From Candidatus Levyibacteriota bacterium (GTDB lineage Bacteria > Patescibacteria > Microgenomatia > Levybacterales > UBA12049), in contig JACPGP010000016.1 of the NCBI GenBank assembly GCA_016182425.1, positions 20,186 through 84,185 on the forward strand: a stretch of 64,000 nucleotides of DNA, given 5' to 3'. Position 1 is the stretch's first letter. Every line of letters starts with the position of its first letter. The notes beneath the pieces were generated by a model that was given only the letters and a program-made list of their open reading frames with translations, did not search any database and had not been told where the DNA came from. Made by a program: the position numbers and the translations under genes. Positions 52,185-61,561 of this stretch are shown here, piece by piece.

Positions 52185-52364
52185 GTGTCTACCCCTGATC
52201 TGATAGCCATTGAAAAGGTTCTTGCAGAGAGCCTTAGAGGAGGAGGTGGTTCAGTTGCTGTACAGGCAATAGCTATCCTGCTCAAAGCGCTCGATGAGCT
52301 GGCAAGACAAGCACAGCTGATCAAGGAAGAACTGCAATCGGCAAAAGCGGCTGCTTCACAATAA
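52185..52364 (+). CDS. Small helical protein, unknown, strong ribosome binding site
   Basis: 59 residues from GTG 52185. AAAGGAGGT ends five bases before it, the best Shine-Dalgarno sequence I see in the window. Apart from a Gly-rich stretch (RGGGGSVAV), the product is one amphipathic helix (VQAIAILLKALDELARQAQL). Codon choice (CTG, CTC, GAG) differs from neighbours. Together with 52428 it looks acquired. No family recognised. Confidence 0.65.
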   Translation: MSTPDLIAIEKVLAESLRGGGGSVAVQAIAILLKALDELARQAQLIKEELQSAKAAASQ

Positions 52365-52396
52365 GTAGAATATTCGCCATGTGTCGTGGCAAGATC

Positions 52397-52408
52397 CAGC
52401 ACGTGCTG
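52397..52408 (+). promoter_or_regulatory. 12-bp perfect palindrome before the 52428 gene
   Basis: CAGCACGTGCTG, a complete inverted repeat 20 bases upstream of the start codon. It could be an operator; no regulator is evident next to it. Confidence 0.35.
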
Positions 52409-52427
52409 ATATAAACAGGAGTAAATC

Positions 52428-52832
52428 ATGGTTAGCATTCCTCCCTACGAGGTAGAATTCAAGAAGATTGATCCGCTCCTGCTCGAGGTAGAAGTACGAA
52501 TGTTTTTGCCAATCGTGCTACATCTATCGATCATGCCTGGACACCCTATCGGCCTAATGGTAGGCGAGCTCACGGGTAAAGTGGGGCCAGGAGTTGGCTT
52601 CACTAACGGAACCAACAGTGCCCTCAAAGTGAGTATCACCTATGTCAATGGTGACGAGCCGATGGATATTGATCTCTCGCCAAACAGGCTTGAGGTGGTA
52701 GGATTTGATCTGCAAGGTGTCGGGCCATTCACGGCGACCTTCTCCGTGGTAAGGAAAAGGCGTGGTCGTCCTCTGCCGACAATCATTGTACATGTTCGTC
52801 CTCCCTTTTTCGGTCCCCCGCGGAACAACTAA
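52428..52832 (+). CDS. Unknown protein with GC-rich codon use
   Basis: 134 residues, no signal peptide, predicted mainly beta-strand (LEVEVRMFLPIVLHL; ALKVSITYVNGDE; PFTATFSVVRKRRG). AGGAG six bases before the ATG is a proper ribosome binding site. G/C-ending codons are much more frequent than in ruvC or ruvA on either side. Family not recognised. With the gene at 52185 it forms a small foreign-looking insert within the ruv region. Confidence 0.6.
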   Translation: MVSIPPYEVEFKKIDPLLLEVEVRMFLPIVLHLSIMPGHPIGLMVGELTGKVGPGVGFTNGTNSALKVSITYVNGDEPMDIDLSPNRLEVVGFDLQGVGPFTATFSVVRKRRGRPLPTIIVHVRPPFFGPPRNN

Positions 52833-52878
52833 CTTTCCAACGATCAACGTGCATAATGCACTCCCACCCGTAAGGGTT

Positions 52879-52892
52879 CCAACGAAAGTTGG
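52879..52892 (+). other. GNRA-tetraloop hairpin after the 52428 gene
   Basis: CCAAC-GAAA-GTTGG, a perfect five-base stem with a GAAA loop. It lacks a T-run. It could be an RNA 3' end stabiliser for the 52185-52832 unit. Confidence 0.35.
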
Positions 52893-52968
52893 GTGTTTGG
52901 ATCGTCACGATTCAAATAGGGGGTGCTTTTTGCTGTTTATGGGGTATGTTATAATCGAGCTACTTTTT

Positions 52969-53544
52969 ATGATTGCTGCCTTAAAAGGAATAGTAGATAG
53001 CATTGATGCTCCATATATTATTGTTGATGTCCAAGGCGTTGGGTATAAAGTTTTGGTGCCAACAACATTGCTTTCCTCGGTATCAGCAGGACAAACCATA
53101 AAACTGTTTACCTACACTCATGTTCGGGAAGATATTTTAGAGCTTTTTGGTTTTTTGCAGCAACAGGATTTAAGAGTTTTTGAAAAACTTTTAGGCGTTT
53201 CTGGTATTGGACCAAAGACTGCCATGAGTGTTTTTTCTTTTGGCACACATGAAGATATTATAAAAGCAATATTTGAGGGCGATGTATCGTTTTTCTCGGG
53301 CGTTCCAAGACTTGGTAAAAAAAATGCTCAAAAAATCATTATAGAACTGAAAGGCAAGCTGGATTTAGATGCAGAAATGGCAGATTTAGAAGGGTTAGGA
53401 GCGAAAAATGGAGAAATTATGACAGCTCTTAAACAGTTTGGATTTACGCAAAAAGAAGCCCAAGAAGCAGTCAGAAAAATTGCCAAAGATGGGCAAACAA
53501 CAGAGGAGAAGATTAAATTAGCTCTTAAATATTTAGGAAAATGA
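52969..53544 (+). CDS. ruvA: Holliday junction branch migration protein RuvA
   Basis: 191 residues from MIAALKGIVDSIDAPYIIVD at 52969. The helix-hairpin-helix segment LLGVSGIGPKTAMSVFSF and SGVPRLGKKNAQKIIIELK are conserved, and the C-terminal RuvB-binding domain is present. It targets RuvB to Holliday junctions. Extended -10 TGTTATAAT at 52947-52955 leaves a leader of about seven bases. The stop overlaps ruvB by four. Confidence 0.95.
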   Translation: MIAALKGIVDSIDAPYIIVDVQGVGYKVLVPTTLLSSVSAGQTIKLFTYTHVREDILELFGFLQQQDLRVFEKLLGVSGIGPKTAMSVFSFGTHEDIIKAIFEGDVSFFSGVPRLGKKNAQKIIIELKGKLDLDAEMADLEGLGAKNGEIMTALKQFGFTQKEAQEAVRKIAKDGQTTEEKIKLALKYLGK

Positions 53545-54572
53545 AACAAAAAACAGCACGCCAAGTTGAGGAAGTAACTCCAGAAGAAGAAGTAATATTT
53601 ACTTCGCTTCGGGTAAAGGGATGGGGTGAGTTTATTGGGCAAAGGAGAGTTAAGGAATCTCTGCAAATTGCCATTTCCGCAGCAAGAAAACGACAAGAAG
53701 CAATTGAGCATATTTTGCTCTACGGCCCACCAGGTTTAGGAAAAACAACGCTTTCTCATCTTATAGCCAAAGAGATGGGAAGTAATATTCGTATTACCTC
53801 TGGTCCGGCAATAGAGCGCGCCGGAGATTTGGCAGCAATTTTAACCAATTTGGAAAAAGGAGATATTTTATTTATTGATGAGATTCACCGGCTTAATAAG
53901 GTGGTTGAAGAGACGCTGTATCCGGCAATGGAAGATTACGCGTTAGATGTGGTTTTAGGAAAGGGTCCATCTGCCAGAACACTGCGGCTTGATTTACCGC
54001 AGTTTACCATTATTGGCGCCACAACCAGGGTTGGGCTTTTGTCCGCTCCCTTGCGGGATAGATTTGGCGTGGTGCATCGTTTGAGTTTTTATACGCCTTC
54101 AGATTTGGAACATATTGTTGTCAATGCTGCTAAAAAGCTTGCAATACAAATTGAAAAAGAAAGTACAAAAGAATTGGCAAAGCGCGCCCGCGGAACACCA
54201 AGAGTAGCTCTTAAGCTCTTAAAACGAGCTCGAGATTTTGCGCAAGTTAAGGGGGAAGGTCATGTCACAAAACAGCTTGTTGATGACGCTTTAGGGCTTT
54301 TGGAGGTTGATTCGGTTGGTCTTGATAGCGGTGACAGGCGGCTTCTTTTGGCAATTATCGAAAAACATGGTGGCGGGCCAGTGGGGATTGAAACTATTGC
54401 TTCAACAATTACAGAGGATATTGGCACAATTGAAGAGGTTGTTGAGCCATACCTTTTGCAGTTGGGCTTTCTTAAGCGCACATCCAGAGGCCGCGTGGCC
54501 ACCAAAGCCGCCTACAAACATTTAGGCGTTTCTTTCCCTTACGATCAAAAAGAGCAGCAGACACTTCTTTAA
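53541..54572 (+). CDS. ruvB: Holliday junction helicase RuvB
   Basis: 343 residues. Walker A LLYGPPGLGKTTLSHL, Walker B DILFIDEIHRLN, sensor GATTRVGLLSAPLRDRFG with the arginine finger, and the C-terminal winged helix (FLKRTSRGRVATKAAYKHLG) are all intact. It drives branch migration with RuvA. Overlaps ruvA by four bases and converges with the ATPase gene by four. Confidence 0.97.
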   Translation: MKQKTARQVEEVTPEEEVIFTSLRVKGWGEFIGQRRVKESLQIAISAARKRQEAIEHILLYGPPGLGKTTLSHLIAKEMGSNIRITSGPAIERAGDLAAILTNLEKGDILFIDEIHRLNKVVEETLYPAMEDYALDVVLGKGPSARTLRLDLPQFTIIGATTRVGLLSAPLRDRFGVVHRLSFYTPSDLEHIVVNAAKKLAIQIEKESTKELAKRARGTPRVALKLLKRARDFAQVKGEGHVTKQLVDDALGLLEVDSVGLDSGDRRLLLAIIEKHGGGPVGIETIASTITEDIGTIEEVVEPYLLQLGFLKRTSRGRVATKAAYKHLGVSFPYDQKEQQTLL

Positions 54573-56947
54573 AATCCCAGGTGGAAGAGGGATTGGAAGA
54601 AGGGGGTAAAGGTAATAACTCCCTGCAGGATAATTGTTCCCACAATACTTGCTATTAGGAATTTATTAAGAGGAAAAAGTCTTCCTCCCCGAACCAGAAA
54701 GGCAATGGCCATGTGGAAGACGATCAGCAAATTAAAAGTAATAGTCCGGGCAAAGGTTTCGGAAAATCCCCAAAGCAGCGCCTTAAAGATAAAAAGAAGA
54801 ATAAAAGAGAGTCCAAAACCGACAACTCCAATAAATACTAGTCGGTCTTTAGTAAGAATTGGGCTTTTGGGGTCTCGCGGTTGACGTTTAAGGAGATCTG
54901 GATCCTTGGCATCAGAGGCTAGGGCTAATGCCGGTAGTCCGTCTGTGACAAGATTAATCCAAAGAACCTGTGTCGGCAAAAGAGGAGAAGGCATACCAAA
55001 CAAAACTGAAAAAAAGATGAGAGAAAGCTCAGAAAGATTGCCTGAGAGAAGGTAAGTAATAGATTTGAGGATGTTATCATATATTTTTCGCCCTTCCTCG
55101 ATTGCAGCAACAAGCGTTGCAAAATTATCATCTGTTAATACCATATCTGAGGCTTCTTTGGCTACATCTGTTCCTGCTTCTCCCATAGCAATGCCAACAT
55201 CTGCCCGCTTTAAGGCCAAAGCGTCATTTACCCCATCGCCGGTTACCCCAACCACATACCCTTGTTTTTTATAGAGCTCAACGAGTTTAAGCTTGTCTTC
55301 TGGTTTGGCCCGAGCAAATATACGCGTTTTAGGGAGCAATTTTATGAGTTCTTCACTAGAGAGCTTGTCTATAACGTCTCCAGTTATAATCTCTTCGTTT
55401 TCTTCAATAAGGTTAATTTCACGAGCTATAGCCAGAGCTGTTAGGTCGTTATCTCCTGTCACCATGATAGGCTGAATACCTGCTCGTTTTGCTTCCTGGA
55501 CTGCTCGTTTTGCTTCCTCCCGTGGCGGGTCGTAAATACCCACAAATCCCAAGAAGGTAAGATCTTTTTCTAACTCGGTTCTCTTTTGGGCTTTATTATC
55601 AATTGTTTTTGTGCCAAAACCAATGACGCGAAGTCCCTCTTTGGCATACTGGGTAAACTGTTTTGTAATTGCTGTTTTTTCAGAAGCTGAAGAGGTACTT
55701 TTAGCCAGAATTTCCTCGGGAGCTCCGCGAACAAATACATATCGTTTGTTTTCTTTTTCCCACACGGTGGTGATTGTTTTGGTTGCAGGATCAAAAACAT
55801 ATTCATCCACAATACGTCCCTGATTTTTGAAAGCATCAAGATCGTCTTGATTCTTTGCCCACAAAAGAAGCGCGCCGTCGGTTTTGTCGCCAACTATCTC
55901 CCATCCAGAGGATGGTCGGCCTTTGGCCGAAAAGTCTGTTTTCTCAACCAAAGATGAGGTATTGCCAAGAATGCAAGCACGAAGGAGGTCCTCTTTTGCC
56001 ACCCCTTGTTGTATCCAGTGTTTTTTCACCACCATAGCATTTTGGGTAAGGGTGCCTGTCTTATCAACTAAAATCACTTGTACGGCACCCAATGTTTCGA
56101 TTGCTGCCATTTTGCGAACTATGGCGTGCTTTTTGGCCATGCGATTCGTGCCTATGGCTAGAGCAATAGTAATAACAGCAGGTAAGCCCTCGGGGATGGC
56201 GGCAATAGCAATGCTTGTGGCAAGCAAAATAAGCGGAAAAAGTTGTTTTCCTTGCGAAACACCGATAGGAACAAGCAGGATGGCAATGGCAATCGCTAAG
56301 AGAGAAAGTATCTTTCCCAAAGACGTAAGTCTTGTCTCAAGCGGAGTTTTGTCTGCCTCAAGTGCTGATAGTGTTTGGGCGATACTTCCAAGTTTGGTTT
56401 CCATGCCTGTTTTTTCCACAAGTAGGTTTCCTTTACCTTTAGTTACCAGGGTACCGCTCCATACAGTATCATTCTGCTTCTTCATAACGGGCAGCGACTC
56501 GCCCGTAAGAATTGCTTCATCAACTTCCATGTGTTGACTTTTTGCCAGTTTTCCATCTGCTGGGATTCTCTCTCCCTCAAAGAGCTTCACAATATCGCCG
56601 GGAACAATATCTGTGGTTGCAATCTGTACTTCTTTTCCATCGCGAAGTACCCGTGAGAGGGGAGTGACAAGGCTTTTTAGCTTCTCCAGGGACTTTTCTG
56701 CCCGGTATTCTTGGATGAACCCAAAAATGCCGTTTAAAAGAAGAATAGTAAAGATAAATGCCCCATCGAGCGCGTCATGAAGAATAAAAGAAAATACAGC
56801 AGCTGTTGCCAAAAGACCATTAATCGCTGTTGGGAATTGGGAGAGAAAAATACCAATGGCCGAAACCCTTTCTTTGGTTTTTATTTCGTTCTTACCGAAC
56901 TGTTGTAGTTTCTCTTGAGCTTCTTTAGTAATGAGTCCTTGCTCCAT
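54569..56947 (-). CDS. P-type cation ATPase, probable Ca2+ type (P2A)
   Basis: 792 residues from the ATG at 56947; a longer start at 57037 would overlap the divergent gene and its promoter. The phosphorylation site is VDKTGTLTQN, actuator LTGES, hinge TGDGVNDALALKRADVG. Ion-site motifs AIPEGLPAVITIALAIGTN (M4) and NLVTDGLPALALASD (M6) are those of Ca2+-ATPases. It pumps cations out of the cytoplasm. Stands opposite the secreted metalloprotease gene. Confidence 0.92.
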   Translation of the reverse strand: MEQGLITKEAQEKLQQFGKNEIKTKERVSAIGIFLSQFPTAINGLLATAAVFSFILHDALDGAFIFTILLLNGIFGFIQEYRAEKSLEKLKSLVTPLSRVLRDGKEVQIATTDIVPGDIVKLFEGERIPADGKLAKSQHMEVDEAILTGESLPVMKKQNDTVWSGTLVTKGKGNLLVEKTGMETKLGSIAQTLSALEADKTPLETRLTSLGKILSLLAIAIAILLVPIGVSQGKQLFPLILLATSIAIAAIPEGLPAVITIALAIGTNRMAKKHAIVRKMAAIETLGAVQVILVDKTGTLTQNAMVVKKHWIQQGVAKEDLLRACILGNTSSLVEKTDFSAKGRPSSGWEIVGDKTDGALLLWAKNQDDLDAFKNQGRIVDEYVFDPATKTITTVWEKENKRYVFVRGAPEEILAKSTSSASEKTAITKQFTQYAKEGLRVIGFGTKTIDNKAQKRTELEKDLTFLGFVGIYDPPREEAKRAVQEAKRAGIQPIMVTGDNDLTALAIAREINLIEENEEIITGDVIDKLSSEELIKLLPKTRIFARAKPEDKLKLVELYKKQGYVVGVTGDGVNDALALKRADVGIAMGEAGTDVAKEASDMVLTDDNFATLVAAIEEGRKIYDNILKSITYLLSGNLSELSLIFFSVLFGMPSPLLPTQVLWINLVTDGLPALALASDAKDPDLLKRQPRDPKSPILTKDRLVFIGVVGFGLSFILLFIFKALLWGFSETFARTITFNLLIVFHMAIAFLVRGGRLFPLNKFLIASIVGTIILQGVITFTPFFQSLFHLGF

Positions 56948-56959
56948 AGATTTATTGTA

Positions 56960-56974
56960 CCACGTCAAACGTGG
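56960..56974. promoter_or_regulatory. Inverted repeat between divergent genes
   Basis: CCACGT-CAA-ACGTGG, six-base arms with a three-base centre. It lies ten bases upstream of the -35 of the metalloprotease and 13 bases from the ATPase start codon. The position suits an operator controlling one or both. Confidence 0.45.
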
Positions 56975-56983
56975 CGAGTCAGA

Positions 56984-57012
56984 TTGACATTTTATCCTAA
57001 ATTTTAGATACT
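56984..57012 (+). promoter_or_regulatory. Promoter of the metalloprotease gene
   Basis: TTGACA at 56984-56989, 17-base spacer, GATACT at 57007-57012. The predicted start coincides with the GTG at 57019, so the message would be leaderless with a GTG start. Confidence 0.6.
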
Positions 57013-57018
57013 GATTGC

Positions 57019-59838
57019 GTGCAGGATATTCGCTCAAAAATAAAACATTACTTTTATCGTCTCCATTTTTTCCTCAACAAGAACCCAAACATCAAACAGT
57101 TCTTCGTCATCCTTGCGCTTGTTTTGATTCTCCCCCTCACCTTAGGCGCTGTGCTCACAGTTCAAAACCTTCGGCAGCAAGCAAGTGGGAGTGAGTATGT
57201 AAAGATCTTTAGTAAAGATGGAAGCGTTATTAATGAGACAACAGAGCAAGAGGTACAACTGCAAATTACCCTTCCTCCTGACTGGCAGCTCCCAACACAG
57301 GGCAGAAACAACAGTATTATCAAACAAGCCTACGCTCAAACAAACGCCTCAACGTGCTTGGATATTAACGTCAACAATGGTACACTTGTTTCTCCTGGGA
57401 ATCCTTATACCGCAGTGGTTCGTATCCGAAACGATGGGGATACTAATTGGACATGGGATAGCCCCAACTCTTACAAACTTGGTTCTCAAGATCCCCAAGA
57501 TAATAGCACCTGGTCAATAGCCAGAGTAGACTTACCCACCTCTCCCATAACGCCTGGCCAAACAGCGACCTTTCGCTTTACCATCTGGCCTCCAGAAACA
57601 GAAGGAGTACAGAAGTTTAACTGGCAGATGGTCCAAGAAGGAGTTTCTTGGTTTGGCTCACGCTGCTACTACAATGTTACCGTTGTTGCTCCAACTTCTG
57701 CTGTTTCTATCCCAACAGCAACAGAAACACCTCTTCCATCAGAATTACCAACCATTCAGCCAACAGAACCAGTGCAACCGACAAATCCTGATGCAACACA
57801 AACACCAACCATCCACATCCTTAAGCAAATCATCATTGAAAACAAAGATGGTGGCAGTGGAGGAACAACAATGCCCCCAATTACAGGTGTAGATATCCAA
57901 CGAGTCCTCTCCCAAGGCATCTCCTGGAAACTCAACGCTCTCAAAACAGGCGAAACCCAAGCAACACGAGTAGTACAGGTAACCTTGTTTGATGGAGCAA
58001 ATTATCTACCCCTTGTGACAACAATAACCCTGAAAAAATCTATAACTCTACCCACTGGAATACCATCACCAAATCTATCAGTAAAAAACCCAAATAAAAC
58101 CATACAAGAAATGACTAGTGAACTTATTGATGCAAGTAATGAGAATAGTAGTAAATTTACCCAGTTATCTAAAGAGCAACGCCTTAGCACTATGACAACG
58201 CTTGCTAAACAAAGGTATGCAAAACTAGTTGCTCAAATAGAGTCAAATCCACAAGAGTTTATTAATCAAAGCACGCTCATCAACCAAAGAGACACATTCC
58301 ATAAAGAAATACAACAATATATAGAAAGAAATATTAGTGAAACTGGAAAAGTAAATATACACATTGCAGAAAATTTAGATAACAAAGGAAAAACATACCA
58401 CTCTCTTGTTTCGAACAATAAAGAATATTTTTTATTCTCTGATAGACAGATGGATATTTCATCAGGCTCTACGGTTTCTGTTCGGGGTGTTGGATTAGGA
58501 AAAGCAGTTGCTGTAACAAATATACAAAAGATGTCTCTTGCATCCCCCTCTGAGTTATTAGATTCTTATCCCCAAGCATCTGGTGAAATAAAAATTGGAG
58601 TTGTTGAGATAAAATTCACAGATCGTCCTAAAGAAAATACATCATTTTTTTCTAATACAGAAGACTTTATGACAACAATTATACGTCCGCTCAATAGTTA
58701 TTATCAAACTATTTCCCATAATAAACTTTCGTCTATAACTCCTGACATTTTAGGAATAGTTAGCATTGATTCTTTGGGTAGTAAGTGCGGTGTTGCTACT
58801 GCGTATGGGTGGGCTGACGCCGTAGATGAAGAACTTGCAAAAAACATAAGTGGTTTTAGTAGAGATCAATACTTTACTATTATGTATATCTTACCAGATG
58901 ACAATGATTGTTTTTGGGCCGGACTTGCAAATATTGGCATAAAAACATATAGACATAATCGTTTAGTTATAGCAAAAAAGTATAGGGACCTCTATGTTTA
59001 TACTCACGAACTTGGTCATAACTTAGGGCTTGCACATGCAGCATATGTAACATGCGGAAACAAAAGCATAGGAACCTATAAAGAATGTGATAACTATATC
59101 GAATATGGAGATGTTCACGATATTATGGGGAAACCAATAGGTTTCAGTTATGAAAATCAAGAAATTTTCCCTTTATTGCATCCAAATGCTCCTCATCAGG
59201 AAGTATTAGGTATATTAGGAGAAAATGAGACAATTATAATTGAACCAACGAATAATACTCAAAAAGTAAAAGTTACTCCTTTAGAGAGAGCTCAAGCTAA
59301 ATCCACTACTCCTATTCCTTATGCACCGCTTATTAAAATACCTAAAGAGGTAAAAGATCCTGGGGGTACTTATTATTACTATATAGAATATAGACGACCG
59401 ATTTTTTACGATATAAAATTGCCAGAAAAAATGACGCAAGGCGTTAGTATTCACATATGGAATGGCGCAACCGGAATTCTTACTGAACTTATTAATCCAA
59501 ATATTCCTCGAACAAGCGACGTAAACGAATCTGCTCTTGCTGACGGAGAAAGTTTTTATGACCACCTCATTGGCCTTCGAATAAAACAGATCAATCATGA
59601 CACGGAAGGTGCTGTTATAGAAATTAGTAAAGATTCTGCTGATAGCACTGTTAATACTTTAAGAAACACATCAGGACATACGAATACTGCAGAAAGTAAT
59701 CCTCAATACAAGCTTTTTACACAGTGTTTTAAAGAGAAAGCAAATACTGTTTCATGTCCAGACAAAAATGCTGTAGATTACAACAAGGATGGGAAAGTGG
59801 ATGAGCAGGATTATAAGTTGTTTCTGCAGAGTCTATAA
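57019..59838 (+). CDS. Secreted or anchored M11-like metalloprotease with Ig-like and dockerin-like domains
   Basis: 939 residues. A signal anchor lies at about 28-46. An Ig-like domain resembling that of NBR1 spans about 110-215 (RIRNDGDTNWTWD). Pro/Thr linkers follow. The catalytic site YTHELGHNLGLAHA (about 661-674) and Met-turn HDIMGK match the gametolysin-type (M11) zinc peptidases. The final EF-hand-like DYNKDGKVDEQDYKLFLQSL is dockerin type I-like, but only one half is evident. Exported enzyme acting on external protein (inference). Confidence 0.8.
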   Translation: MQDIRSKIKHYFYRLHFFLNKNPNIKQFFVILALVLILPLTLGAVLTVQNLRQQASGSEYVKIFSKDGSVINETTEQEVQLQITLPPDWQLPTQGRNNSIIKQAYAQTNASTCLDINVNNGTLVSPGNPYTAVVRIRNDGDTNWTWDSPNSYKLGSQDPQDNSTWSIARVDLPTSPITPGQTATFRFTIWPPETEGVQKFNWQMVQEGVSWFGSRCYYNVTVVAPTSAVSIPTATETPLPSELPTIQPTEPVQPTNPDATQTPTIHILKQIIIENKDGGSGGTTMPPITGVDIQRVLSQGISWKLNALKTGETQATRVVQVTLFDGANYLPLVTTITLKKSITLPTGIPSPNLSVKNPNKTIQEMTSELIDASNENSSKFTQLSKEQRLSTMTTLAKQRYAKLVAQIESNPQEFINQSTLINQRDTFHKEIQQYIERNISETGKVNIHIAENLDNKGKTYHSLVSNNKEYFLFSDRQMDISSGSTVSVRGVGLGKAVAVTNIQKMSLASPSELLDSYPQASGEIKIGVVEIKFTDRPKENTSFFSNTEDFMTTIIRPLNSYYQTISHNKLSSITPDILGIVSIDSLGSKCGVATAYGWADAVDEELAKNISGFSRDQYFTIMYILPDDNDCFWAGLANIGIKTYRHNRLVIAKKYRDLYVYTHELGHNLGLAHAAYVTCGNKSIGTYKECDNYIEYGDVHDIMGKPIGFSYENQEIFPLLHPNAPHQEVLGILGENETIIIEPTNNTQKVKVTPLERAQAKSTTPIPYAPLIKIPKEVKDPGGTYYYYIEYRRPIFYDIKLPEKMTQGVSIHIWNGATGILTELINPNIPRTSDVNESALADGESFYDHLIGLRIKQINHDTEGAVIEISKDSADSTVNTLRNTSGHTNTAESNPQYKLFTQCFKEKANTVSCPDKNAVDYNKDGKVDEQDYKLFLQSL

Positions 59839-59843
59839 ATAGC

Positions 59844-61520
59844 TTAGTTGCAAAACTGCTGAAATTTTTGGGTATATACCGCTGCTCCTGGGTCATTTCG
59901 TGAAGACAGCATGTTTGTAAGATTTGACAGGGCGATGCAGGAGTTTGGGTCTATTTTTAGTAATTCTTGGTACATTTTCTCTTCGTGTTCTTGCCAATCT
60001 ACAATGCGAAAGAAGTTTGCAAGTCGAAGAAGAGAATTTTTATTGGCCCTGTCTAGATTGCTAATCTGAAGTGACTTCCGAGAAGTTTTTTCTTTTGTAG
60101 TCCTTGAAAGGATTATGACGTAGTCGTCAAGATACACAATATGCCAGTCTTTGTGTTGCACAATTTGTCGCAAGAATGTTTGCGCCCAGGGCGTCATGTC
60201 GGTGTGGGAGAAAAAGATCGTATTGAAATGATATTTTTTATCTTGTTCGTCAAATAGTTTTTGATCAATTTGCATTGGTATATAGATCTGTTGGATAAAT
60301 GATGCGGGATAGGCTTCGGGTCTGCCATCAATAAATACTTTCTCTTTTGGATAGAGGCGATATTCTAGATAGCTCCCGATATCAAAATTATTAAAGACTG
60401 GCCCTTTAAGATTGTTTGCAATAAAAAAATCAACTGCGTTTTTTGCGCCGGTTTCTATACCCAAACCAATAGGTCTTATTTGTGAAACCTCTTTTATTTG
60501 CCAAAGTACAAAGACTAGTAGCAATAGAGTAATGACGAGGGGTTTTATTTTAATAAAAGAAAAGATAATAGAGAGATTTCTGGAAAAAGGAATAAAGGTG
60601 CCAAAGACAAAAAGAGGGAAGTTCCGTTCGGCATTTGCCGCTAGACCAGTAAAGACAATCGTAAGAAGCCAGTCAATGGGGCGAGTTTTTTTTAAAGTAA
60701 GTAAGAGAGTAGAAAAAAGTGCTGCTACAGATATAAAAAAGTACAAAATGGTTGTTTTCCCGCCAAAGTAGTTCCACAAGAAAAAAACAGTTTGATTTTC
60801 TTCAATGGCGTAGCCATAGTTTTGAAAGACCCGGAAGGGGTAGAGTGCGCCGGAGATGCCATTTGGGTTTAGTATGGTTACAAATGTAGACAACAAAAGT
60901 ATTACTGCAAATATACCAATATATCTTGAGCGAAGATTTTTTCGATGTTTGATTATTAAATCAATAAAAAATAAACCTAGGATAGCAATACCAATGGGGA
61001 AATAAATGTGTGTGTTTACCCATAAAAGTTCAAGGAAAGGGAGAAGAAAAATCCATTTTGTATAATGCTCTCTGTATTTGTAAAGAATCATAATAAATAC
61101 CGAAAGAAACAAAAAACTAAAGATTTCTGGTCTTACGTCTGTTCGTTCGAAAAGAACTCGAAGATAGAGAATGGAAACAATAGTTATCGCAAAAATACCA
61201 CCCTTTTGTTTTAGGGAAAAGAAAAAAACAAGAGCAAATGCCACTGTAACAATCAAAATAGTAAAAATAAGCAGCCCATTAAAGCCAGCAATTTGATAAG
61301 TAAGGTAAAAAATAACTTCTGATAACCAGTGATGATTAATAAAGGTAAAATCCGGATATGTGTAGGAAAAAAGGTTGGTTTTTGGAACACTGAAAGTTTT
61401 AAGAATAATTTCTCCAGTGAGCAGATGGCGTCCTAGGTCTTGGGTTATGGCAGAAATAGGGTGGAGAAATCCGGCAATAAGCAGAGCAAAAACCAAAGCC
61501 AAGTTTACCTTTGTTAGCAT
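59844..61520 (-). CDS. Multi-pass membrane protein, GT-C-like, unknown
   Basis: 558 residues. About ten hydrophobic helices cover residues 1-350, with an early acidic/His-rich loop (ITQDLGRHLLTGEIIL; FINHHWLSEVIFYLT) as in GT-C glycosyltransferases. A soluble C-terminal part (about 360-558) contains NNFDIGSYLEYRLYPKEKVF and FIDGRPEAY. It ends with a TPR-like tail. Donor and acceptor unknown, perhaps a polyprenyl-linked sugar. Converges with the metalloprotease gene. Confidence 0.7.
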   Translation of the reverse strand: MLTKVNLALVFALLIAGFLHPISAITQDLGRHLLTGEIILKTFSVPKTNLFSYTYPDFTFINHHWLSEVIFYLTYQIAGFNGLLIFTILIVTVAFALVFFFSLKQKGGIFAITIVSILYLRVLFERTDVRPEIFSFLFLSVFIMILYKYREHYTKWIFLLPFLELLWVNTHIYFPIGIAILGLFFIDLIIKHRKNLRSRYIGIFAVILLLSTFVTILNPNGISGALYPFRVFQNYGYAIEENQTVFFLWNYFGGKTTILYFFISVAALFSTLLLTLKKTRPIDWLLTIVFTGLAANAERNFPLFVFGTFIPFSRNLSIIFSFIKIKPLVITLLLLVFVLWQIKEVSQIRPIGLGIETGAKNAVDFFIANNLKGPVFNNFDIGSYLEYRLYPKEKVFIDGRPEAYPASFIQQIYIPMQIDQKLFDEQDKKYHFNTIFFSHTDMTPWAQTFLRQIVQHKDWHIVYLDDYVIILSRTTKEKTSRKSLQISNLDRANKNSLLRLANFFRIVDWQEHEEKMYQELLKIDPNSCIALSNLTNMLSSRNDPGAAVYTQKFQQFCN

Positions 61521-61561
61521 ACTGTATATAGTACCATGTTTGTGATAGGATGTTCGTAATT

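Noticed and set aside
56948..57037. Longer P-type ATPase start at 57037
   Set aside because: It would cross the promoter and start of the divergent metalloprotease, and the added residues are unlike transporter N-termini.
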